Source: Chloracidobacterium sp. UBA6041
Lineage (GTDB): Bacteria; Acidobacteriota; Blastocatellia; Pyrinomonadales; Pyrinomonadaceae
Assembly: GCA_002427845.1 (NCBI GenBank)
Contig: DIYZ01000041.1
Span: 1-7,152, forward strand
Direction: 5' to 3'
DNA: 7,152 bases
This document shows positions 1 to 7,100 of this stretch, piece after piece. The first letter of the stretch is position 1; the number at the start of each line of letters is the position of its first letter. The notes below the pieces were generated by a model. That model did not search any database. It saw only the letters and a list, made by a program, of their open reading frames with translations, and was not told the DNA's origin. The position numbers and the translations under genes were made by a program.

Positions 1-53
<53 letters not shown>

Positions 54-65
54 CAAGTAAGTTGG

Positions 66-94
66 ATAATAGGGAAGGCAGCGCGCAGTGTCAA
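66..94 (-). promoter_or_regulatory. Sigma-70 type promoter of the tRNA-Pro gene
   Basis: On the minus strand there is a perfect -35 box TTGACA (89-94), a 17-base spacer (72-88) and a -10 box TATTAT (66-71). Transcription would start near 59-60, a few bases before the tRNA 5' end at 52. Spacing and orientation fit a housekeeping promoter driving the tRNA. The match is seen directly; use of the site is inferred. Confidence 0.8.
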
Positions 95-202
95 ACAGGA
101 TGAAAGTCCGCCTAAGAACCATTCAACTTGCCCTCCCGAATCTTAATTAATTACAAGCTCCAATATTCTTTCGGCTTTGCCGGCTCGAGCGCCGTCTAAA
201 TG
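95..202. other. Intergenic stretch with no gene seen
   Basis: This is part of the 303-base divergent gap between the tRNA-Pro and the DUF1800 gene. It holds an AT-rich run TTAATTAATTA (143-153) and short GC-rich inverted repeats around 172-194, such as CGGC-TTT-GCCG (172-182) and GCTCGAGC (183-190). No reading frame with a credible ribosome site was found. The inverted repeats are too short to call an operator or terminator. Confidence 0.5.
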
Positions 203-232
203 TTAACCCGGAGGCGGCAAGGGTGGTATAGT
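203..232 (+). promoter_or_regulatory. Candidate extended -10 promoter for the DUF1800-DUF1501 operon
   Basis: TATAGT (227-232) is preceded by TG at 224-225 with one base between, which makes an extended -10 element (TGnTATAGT). A weak -35 candidate TTAACC (203-208) lies 18 bases upstream. Transcription would start near 239, giving a leader of about 115 bases that contains the hairpin at 249-279 and the Shine-Dalgarno at 342-347. It is preferred over the TATAAT at 336-341 because that box would start the transcript after the Shine-Dalgarno. This is inferred from motif match only. Confidence 0.35.
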
Positions 233-248
233 TTTAAAAGCCTGGGTT

Positions 249-279
249 ATTGGCCGGGTGGCCCCTCCACCAATCCAAT
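249..279 (+). promoter_or_regulatory. Possible stem-loop in the leader of the DUF1800 gene
   Basis: An outer stem ATTGG (249-253) can pair with CCAAT (275-279). Inside it, GGTGG (257-261) pairs with CCACC (267-271) around a CCCCT loop, leaving a 3x3 internal loop. It has no T tract, so it does not look like an intrinsic terminator. It could be a structured 5' leader element or chance. No known riboswitch class is recognised. Confidence 0.25.
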
Positions 280-341
280 TGGGAATCAGCCTCACAATTT
301 GCCATTTTGTTGGCATTAGCGCTTTGGCAGAAACCTATAAT

Positions 342-347
342 GGAGAG
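342..347 (+). promoter_or_regulatory. Ribosome binding site of the DUF1800 gene
   Basis: GGAGAG lies 8 bases before the ATG at 356. It is a good Shine-Dalgarno at normal spacing and supports the ATG at 356 as the true start, which also gives an N-terminus with a proper signal peptide. Confidence 0.7.
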
Positions 348-355
348 CCTATCCC

Positions 356-2605
356 ATGATAACCAGTCTCCGTCGTTGTTCGCCTGAGAGCCTTCTTAGA
401 ATAGTCATTCTTGCTCTCCTTACAACTGTCAGCGCCAGCGTCAGCACAACTCTTGCGGCGACTAATAAGTCTCCCGTCTTAATAAGCGACAGCAGTTCCA
501 CTCGCGCAATCGCGCTTGAATCCGTGACGTTAAAGGCCGAGCCGTTTCCCCTGACCTCAAGCGTAAACTTTAGCTCCGACACGCGAACCCGCATCTGCAT
601 CTTTGCGATGAATCTCGAGTTGCTGGCGGGCGAAGCCGCGAATGCGTTTAGCGCGGACGTTCAGGATGCGTCAGGAAAACTTTATCCACTGCGCGTCGAG
701 TACGAAGGACAGGTGCCAGGCTTCCCCGGTATCAGCATGCTAATTGTTCGACTTGCTGATGATCTCGGAGACACCGGAGATGTATTACTACGAGTAAACC
801 TCCACGGCTTATCGAGCAACAGGGTGCGCGTCGCCATCGGTCACCTTGGCGGTGGACCAGCCGACGATTTTGGCGCGATCCCGACGCCTGCACCAGCAAC
901 TCCGCCTCCTGCAGATGCACCGCTGGTGCCTGATCCATACACAGGTCCGGCAATTGATGCCGATACTGTTCGGTTCCTCGAGCAGGCTACCTGGGGTCCG
1001 ACGGCCGCGGACATTGCGCATGTCAAAGCCGTAGGTTACCTGGCGTATCTTAACGAGCAGTTCAACGCTCCTGTCACCAACCCGGCAAAGGGCTCCAATT
1101 ACCCGGACCTCACGTTCCCGGCTGAAGATGGTACGGCGTGTCCCACCAGCAGCCCCGGTGATCCAAACTACAACCAGAACGTTTGCAATCGCGACAATTT
1201 CTCGATGTACCCGGTCCAGCGGACGTTCTTTTCTAACGCTTTGTATGGTCAGGATCAGTTACGTCAGCGGGTTGCATTCGCCTTGCACCAGATACTAGTG
1301 GTTTCTGGCGCCAGCGCGGTCAATAGACCAAGCTGGTTGACAGTTTATCTTCAGGCGCTTGACCGTGGCACATTTGGAAACTACCGCACGCTACTGGAAG
1401 AGATCACGCTTAGTCCTGCGATGGGCGAATACCTCGATATGCGGCTTAGCACGAGGACCAGCCCGAACGAGAACTTCGGAAGAGAGGTATTGCAGCTGTT
1501 TTCAATTGGGACAGCGGTGCTCAATCCTGACGGTACACCGCAGCTTGATGCTCAAGGCATGCCACTCGCTTCGTATTCTCAAACTCAGGTCAACGAGTTT
1601 ACGCGCGTCTTCACGGGCTGGAACTTCGTTCCGGGGACGATAGCTCCCGGCACGGCCAACTGGCGAGATCCGATGGTTCCGCGTGGTGGCACGACTCACG
1701 ACGTCGGCTCCAAGACATTATTGAATGGACAAGTTGTCCCGGCCTGTGGTGGCACGAACGCCGCCTGTGCCCAGTCAGATCTCACAGCCGCACTCGACAA
1801 TATCTTCAACCATCCAAACGTTGGACCATTTATCAGCAAACAGCTCATTCAACATCTGGTGACCAGCAATCCGAGCCCGGCCTATGTCGAGCGTGTTGCC
1901 AAAGTTTTCAACAACGACTGTAGCGGACTCTATCCGCAGAGTTGTTCGAACGTGCGCGGCAATTTGAAGTTGGTAGTGCAGGCAATCCTCCTGGATCCTG
2001 AAGCACGCGGCGATGTGAAGACAGATCCCAACTATGGCAAGTTGCGAGAACCGGCGCAGTACATCAACGGTTTCTTACGAGCATTCAATGTGAAATCGTT
2101 TGACAAGACTTCAACCAGCGACGGAGTCCTTGGTAGCAGGTCTACTACCGATTTCACGGGCACTCTGGATCAGCCGATCTTCCAACCGGCGACAGTCTTT
2201 AGTTATTACCAGCCGGGTTACGAAGTGCCGGGTACGAAGATTCTGGGGCCCGCATTTGGCATCCTCTCGACCTCCACCACATTGCGGCGGGCCAATGACA
2301 TAAACACGCTCGTGTATACCGGCGTGCAGAATAATTCGAGCCCGACCGCGGGAAGTCCCGACCGGCCGCGTGGAACGTCCATCGACACAACAAACCTTGA
2401 AGCTCTCGCTGGAAATCCCGGCGACGTTGCCGATTCGCTCAACGCGCTTCTGCTGCACGGAACAATGTCAACCCAGATGCGCAACTCGCTCATCACTGCA
2501 ATGAACGCTATCAACGACGCTATCGTCACGACTCGTAACCGTAAGCGGGCGCAGGTTGCCATTTATCTTGCGGCAACCTCTTCGCAGTACGACATACAGA
2601 GATAA
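356..2605 (+). CDS. Exported DUF1800 family protein with N-terminal beta domain
   Basis: The 749-aa product is a member of the DUF1800 family (Pfam PF08811), whose biochemical role is not established. Residues 1-35 look like a Sec signal peptide: arginines at 6, 7 and 15, a hydrophobic core at about 16-29, and LAA before the likely cut. Residues 53-163 form a beta-rich domain that resembles the 'Solibacter C-terminal' type (TIGR03437), with the pattern YEGQVPGFPGI...SSNRVRVAIG. A Pro/Ala-rich linker (175-198) follows. The DUF1800 region runs from about 203 to the end, with RFLEQATWGPT (206-216), DQLRQRVAFALHQILVVS, REVLQLFSIGT, FTRVFTGWNF and REPAQYINGFLRAF. The protein is longer than many DUF1800 members because of the added N-terminal module. 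Three close cysteine pairs (262/277, 464/471, 522/530) suggest disulfides after export. The start is set by GGAGAG 8 bases upstream. The DUF1501 gene follows after 5 bases. Family assignment is firm; function is not known. Confidence 0.93.
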   Translation: MITSLRRCSPESLLRIVILALLTTVSASVSTTLAATNKSPVLISDSSSTRAIALESVTLKAEPFPLTSSVNFSSDTRTRICIFAMNLELLAGEAANAFSADVQDASGKLYPLRVEYEGQVPGFPGISMLIVRLADDLGDTGDVLLRVNLHGLSSNRVRVAIGHLGGGPADDFGAIPTPAPATPPPADAPLVPDPYTGPAIDADTVRFLEQATWGPTAADIAHVKAVGYLAYLNEQFNAPVTNPAKGSNYPDLTFPAEDGTACPTSSPGDPNYNQNVCNRDNFSMYPVQRTFFSNALYGQDQLRQRVAFALHQILVVSGASAVNRPSWLTVYLQALDRGTFGNYRTLLEEITLSPAMGEYLDMRLSTRTSPNENFGREVLQLFSIGTAVLNPDGTPQLDAQGMPLASYSQTQVNEFTRVFTGWNFVPGTIAPGTANWRDPMVPRGGTTHDVGSKTLLNGQVVPACGGTNAACAQSDLTAALDNIFNHPNVGPFISKQLIQHLVTSNPSPAYVERVAKVFNNDCSGLYPQSCSNVRGNLKLVVQAILLDPEARGDVKTDPNYGKLREPAQYINGFLRAFNVKSFDKTSTSDGVLGSRSTTDFTGTLDQPIFQPATVFSYYQPGYEVPGTKILGPAFGILSTSTTLRRANDINTLVYTGVQNNSSPTAGSPDRPRGTSIDTTNLEALAGNPGDVADSLNALLLHGTMSTQMRNSLITAMNAINDAIVTTRNRKRAQVAIYLAATSSQYDIQR

Positions 2606-2610
2606 TCATC

Positions 2611-4014
2611 ATGGCAAAATCACGCAGAGACTTTCTACGTACGAGCGCGTGTGCACTCGGCGGTATGGCGCTGGCTTCAAGTATTGAGAGTTTTGGTATC
2701 GTACATGCCCTTACTCCTCAGGCTGCGACCGACTACAAGGCGCTGGTATGCGTTTTTCTGAACGGCGGAAACGACGGCAACAACATGTTCGTTTCGCTCG
2801 ATCAGTACTCGAGTTACTCCACTGCTCGAAACGCGGCCGGGCTTGCTATTCCTGAGGCCAACCTGCTTCCCGTTTCACCTGTCAGCGGCGGATCTTATGG
2901 TTTTCATCCGAACATGCCCGAGATTCAGAGTCTCTTCAACTCGGGAAAACTGGCCGTGCTCTGCAACAACGGTCCACTGGTTGAGCCCCTCACTAAGACT
3001 ACCTATCAGAACGGCACCGGCAAAAAGCCACTCCAGCTCTTTTCACACTCTGATCAGGTTGGATTGTTTCAGACGGCCATTGCCAACTCAGTGAGCCAAA
3101 CAGGCTGGGGAGGTCGCCTGGCGGATAAGACGATAGGTCTGAACGGTATAGCAACCTTTCCGAATAACGTCTCCATTGCCGGAGTAAACCTTTTCCTGAC
3201 TGGCGTCGATACAAGGCAGCTTGCGGTCGCTGATTCGGGAACTTCTTTGGCGAATGTGCTGATCCTAAACGACGCGCCGGGGGCCACGAGCGCTGAGATC
3301 AGTTCTCGTAAGACTTCCTTCAATGAGCTGCGCACTCTGGACAATGACTTCAAACTCATTAAGGCCTCGAGCGACGTTCGCTCAAGTTCGATTCAAACGG
3401 ACAATGCGCTGAGTAGTGTTAACCCAGACTTGACGACAGTTTTTCCCAATACCTCAATTGGTCGTCAGCTTAAGCAGGTAGCTTTGCTAATCAAGGCCTG
3501 CACCGATCCGCTTGCGAGCATCAACATGAAGCGCCAGATTTTCTTTACTCAGATCGGCGGTTTCGATACGCATTCAGCCCAGCTCAACGGTCAAACAAAT
3601 TTGCTGACGCAAATTAGCCAAGCCGTCGATGCCTTTTTTGCCGCAACGGTCGAGCTCGGATTACAAGACAAAGTTACTCTGTTCACAATGTCGGACTTTG
3701 GCCGCACGTTGCAACCCGCGGGTACGGGTGCTGCGGCAGTAGGAAGCGATCACGCTTGGGGCAATCACCAACTTATCGTTGGTGGTGCCGTTCTGGGCCA
3801 TACCCTTTACGGCACCTATCCCACACTCGCGTTGGGTGGGCCCGACGACACAGATGGAGGTGTATCTCCACGTGGGCGTTGGGTACCCACTACTTCAGTC
3901 GAGCAGTATGCGGCAACGCTTGCTACATGGTACGGGTTATCATCGTCGGATCTGACAGCCGTGTTTCCGCTGATCGATCGCTTCTCCAGCCCGAGCCTTG
4001 GGTTCCTGGCGTAA
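2611..4014 (+). CDS. Tat-exported DUF1501 family protein
   Basis: The 467-aa product belongs to the DUF1501 family (Pfam PF07394), related in fold to the alkaline phosphatase/sulfatase group. No substrate is established. The N-terminus is a clear twin-arginine signal: SRRDFLR at residues 4-10, a hydrophobic stretch at 13-24, and a likely cut after VHA (33). Folded export, perhaps with metal already bound, is therefore inferred. Family landmarks are NGGNDGNNM (51-59), FSHSDQ, GWGGRLAD, GGFDTH (316-321), SDFGRT (361-366), SDHAWGNH (379-386), and a C-terminal GRWVPTTSVEQYAATLATWYG typical of the family. D55, D319, H321, D362, D380 and H381 are candidate metal or catalytic residues. The length is usual for the family. 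There is only a weak Shine-Dalgarno (AGAGA, 2598-2602) overlapping the end of the upstream gene, so translation is probably coupled to DUF1800. A strong terminator follows. Confidence 0.94.
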   Translation: MAKSRRDFLRTSACALGGMALASSIESFGIVHALTPQAATDYKALVCVFLNGGNDGNNMFVSLDQYSSYSTARNAAGLAIPEANLLPVSPVSGGSYGFHPNMPEIQSLFNSGKLAVLCNNGPLVEPLTKTTYQNGTGKKPLQLFSHSDQVGLFQTAIANSVSQTGWGGRLADKTIGLNGIATFPNNVSIAGVNLFLTGVDTRQLAVADSGTSLANVLILNDAPGATSAEISSRKTSFNELRTLDNDFKLIKASSDVRSSSIQTDNALSSVNPDLTTVFPNTSIGRQLKQVALLIKACTDPLASINMKRQIFFTQIGGFDTHSAQLNGQTNLLTQISQAVDAFFAATVELGLQDKVTLFTMSDFGRTLQPAGTGAAAVGSDHAWGNHQLIVGGAVLGHTLYGTYPTLALGGPDDTDGGVSPRGRWVPTTSVEQYAATLATWYGLSSSDLTAVFPLIDRFSSPSLGFLA

Positions 4015-4048
4015 CGTGAGCTGGCTAAGAGCTCTATTTGCCAACTTG

Positions 4049-4082
4049 AAATAGCCTGGCGATGCTTCGCTAGGCTATTTTT
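4049..4082 (+). terminator. Intrinsic terminator after the DUF1501 gene
   Basis: AAATAGCCT (4049-4057) pairs with AGGCTATTT (4072-4080). The stem continues through a G-T pair and GCGA/TCGC (4059-4062 with 4067-4070), closing a TGCT loop. This gives about 14 pairs followed by TTTTT (4078-4082, the first three Ts being in the stem). It lies 34 bases after the DUF1501 stop and ends the two-gene operon. It points rightwards; the left side has only AAA, so bidirectional use is unlikely. Confidence 0.88.
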
Positions 4083-4112
4083 GAAAACGTCTGACTCGTT
4101 CTGGAATAAAAT
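4081..4112 (+). promoter_or_regulatory. Candidate promoter of the multidomain redox gene
   Basis: Only 37 bases separate the terminator from the ATG at 4120, so a promoter should be close by unless read-through is used. TAAAAT (4107-4112) is a fair -10 box. TTGAAA (4081-4086) is a fair -35 box, but the 20-base spacer is long. A start about 7 bases after the -10 would fall at the ATG itself, giving a leaderless transcript. No good Shine-Dalgarno is present; the only candidate is GGA at 4103-4105, 14 bases from the ATG. This is speculative. Confidence 0.25.
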
Positions 4113-4119
4113 CATCGCC

Positions 4120-7100
4120 ATGGCTGGCACTGACAAAAAATACAAGTTTGCAAAGGCACGACTCATACTACTGCCGGCGTTGCTTGCCGGGATTTTTGGT
4201 TTCCTGTTAACAACCAACAATTCGTTTCACCCAGCGCATGCTTTCTCATCCGGCCCACCCGCTGGGTATACAGCCGCTCCGGGGGAAGTACCGGAGGCCT
4301 GCGCGGAATGTCATGTTCCTCCCGATGCGGGAACTGGTCACATTTCAATCACTGCACCTCAGACATACGTCCCCGGCCAAACGTATCAGATAACAGTTAC
4401 TCATTCGAACACCGATCCAACCAGACTGCGTTGGGGTTTTGAATTGACTGCTCTCGACACCTCTGATGAGAAAGCGGGTAATCTCCAGAACACCGACGGC
4501 CTCACTCAGGTACTTAACAATGCCGGCCCGAACAGCGCTCGGCAGTATATTGAGCACACTGCTGCGGGAACTTTTACTGGTCAGCAAAACGGTGCGAGCT
4601 GGACCTTCAACTGGACCGCGCCTGCGACCGATATAGGAACAGTTACGTTTTACGCGGCCGGCAACCAGGCCAATAACGACGGCAACACGTCCGGCGACTA
4701 CATCTACAAAACTTTTGTCGCGGCTGCTCCATTCTCTGCCACGCCTGATTTTGATCTTAGTGTGATGCCGGCATTGCGCGCCGTTGTCCCAGGCGCAAGC
4801 GCTCAGTATACGGTGAGCATCACGCCGTCGGCTGGTTTCACCGGAACGGTTAATCTCAGCACAACTGGACTACCCTTCGGTTCAACCGCCACCTTCAACC
4901 CTGCTTCAATCAATATTACGGACGCGTCATCTAAGAGCACGACATTAACCATAGCGACAACCGGCGGTACTCCATTAGGCGATTCTCAGATCAGCATTAC
5001 CGGCTCTTCCGGCAGCCTCATGCATACGAAGCAAGTGACGCTGAAGGTGATCAGTCCTGCCAGCATTGATCTGTCTGTAACCAAGTCTGTTTCACCAAAC
5101 CCAGGGCAGGTGGGAGTAAACCTTAGTTATCGGGTTACGGTTACCAACAATGGACCAGCCGCCGCGACCAACGTAAGCCTCGCTGATACCCTGCCATCCG
5201 GAGTAACTTTCGATTCGTCATCGTCGACCCTGGGTTTATGCAGCGGCACAGGCCCGGTAACGTGCGCCATCGGAAACCTGGGTGTAAATGCGACCGCGAT
5301 CGTTACCATTGTTGTCGCCCCAACCGCGCAAGGTCAGATTGTCAATTCAGCCACAGCCAGCGCCAGCGAATCAGATTTCGATACCAGCAATAACACCGCG
5401 AGTATTAGCACGTTGATTCAGGCCGCTCCCGCTTCGCCGTCAATGGTTGATCCTAATCTCACCGTAAGCACTATAGCGACCGGACTCGATCAACCGACCA
5501 GCATGGCGTTTCTCAGCGCAAACGACTTTTTCGTACTCGAGAAAGCGACCGGCAAGGTTCAGCGACTGCTAAGAGATCCGCTTACAGGGATCGTAACGAC
5601 AGTTTCGGTGCTCGACCTGGCAGTCAACTCGGCCTCTGAGCGCGGCCTGCTTGGGATCGCGCTGCATCCGCATTTTGCGGCGAATGGTTATGTCTACCTA
5701 TTCTGGAGTGAGAGCAACACCGGAGGCGACACTACAAACATCGATTCAATAGCGCTGCTGGGTAACCGCGTGGACCGATACATCTGGAACGGATCGGTTC
5801 TAACTTTCGACAAAAACCTGATCAAGCTGCGCTCATTGCAACAAGATGCCGGTCAATCGTCGCGTGGTAATCACGATGGCGGCGTGTTGCGTTTCGGACC
5901 CGATGGCAAGCTCTACATCATTTTCGGCGACAATGGCCGGCGTGGTTTCCTGCAAAACGTGGCCGCAGGTGGCCCTGTTCCCGACGATCAGTTTGGTGGT
6001 CCGGAGCCTGACGACGCTCATCTGACAGGCGTGATTCTCCGGCTCAATGATGACGGCTCAACGCCAACTGACAATCCCTTCTTCAATGTGACCACGACGT
6101 TGACGGGAGAGGCTGCCGCAAACATAAAGAAGGTTTTTGCCTACGGTGTGCGAAATGGTTTCGGGATGGCGTTTGATCCCTTGAGCGGCTATCTGTGGAC
6201 TCAGGAAAACGGCGACGACGCGTTTGACGAAATGAATCGCGTCACAGCCGGCTTCAACGGTGGCTGGATACAGGCGATGGGCCCGATCAATCGTGTGTCG
6301 GAATTCAAGTCGATTGAAATGAGTTATGGGCCCGGTAACTTGCAACAACTTCGCTGGCCGCCCAGCAATATCGCCGATACGCCTCAGGCGGCTCTCGCGC
6401 GTCTCTACTCGTTGCCTGGTTCGCAGTACACGGATCCGGAATTTAGTTGGAAGTATGCAGTCGCTCCTTCAAGCATTGGCTTCGTCAAGGGACGAGGCCT
6501 GGGTCCGCAGTTTGAGGGTGACCTGCTGGTAGGCGCTTCACGGACCACTTTACTAAATGGCTATCTTTTCCGGTTTAGATTTACTGCCGATCGCAAACAT
6601 TTTTCTTTCACCGACCCGTTGCTAAACGATCGTGTTGCCGACAATACCGATAAGTTTGATTTGTCAGAAAGCCAGACGCTCCTCGCGGGACAGGATTTTG
6701 GCGTTGTCACTGATATTCAGACCGGCCCGAACGGTAACGTATTTGTCGTTTCGCTGCTCAGTGGCGCGGTTTATGAAATTAAACAAAAGCCCGGCACGAT
6801 TTTCTACGCTACCCTGAATGGTCCTCAGGAAGTGCCGCCGACAAATTCGACGGCCAGCGGCACAGCAACACTCGTTCTGAGTCCGGATGAAAAAACTGCC
6901 CGCGTGGCCCTCAACTTCAGTGGTCTTTCAAGCACCCAAACAGCCGCGCACATCCACGGTCCGGCCGCCATTGGCAGCACTGCGGGAGTACTTTTTGGAT
7001 TGCCGGACGGGCAGGTCAGCGACTTTAAGATCGATCTCACGCCACCACAGGCGTCGGATTTGAAGAATGGACTGTGGTACGTCAATGTTCATAGCAACAC

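Noticed and set aside
200..319. Small plus-strand ORF of 39 codons in the leader region
   Set aside because: It has no Shine-Dalgarno upstream, its composition is unremarkable, and it overlaps the candidate promoter, which would start transcription after its ATG.
310..329. Repeated TTGGCA (310-315 and 324-329), considered as a sigma-54 promoter or operator
   Set aside because: The GG and GC positions do not fit the -24/-12 spacing of sigma-54 promoters, and two hexamers 14 bases apart are not enough to call an operator.
336..341. Perfect TATAAT box just before the DUF1800 gene
   Set aside because: Transcription from it would begin near 348, after the GGAGAG ribosome site and 8 bases from the ATG. 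There is also no -35 at normal spacing (TTGGCA at 310-315 leaves 20 bases; the copy at 324-329 leaves 6). It is probably chance, though a near-leaderless transcript cannot be excluded.
2111..2562. Two overlapping minus-strand ORFs of 114-115 codons inside the DUF1800 gene
   Set aside because: They lie fully within conserved DUF1800 coding sequence and show no recognisable domain or ribosome site; they are shadow frames.
4018..4034. Short inverted repeat GAGCT...AGCTC just after the DUF1501 stop
   Set aside because: It is only 5 pairs with no T tract, and the much stronger terminator hairpin follows immediately.
3816..4220. Minus-strand ORF of 134 codons across the DUF1501 end and the next gene's start
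   Set aside because: It overlaps two well-supported plus-strand genes and the terminator, its product resembles no family I recognise, and it fits as a shadow frame.
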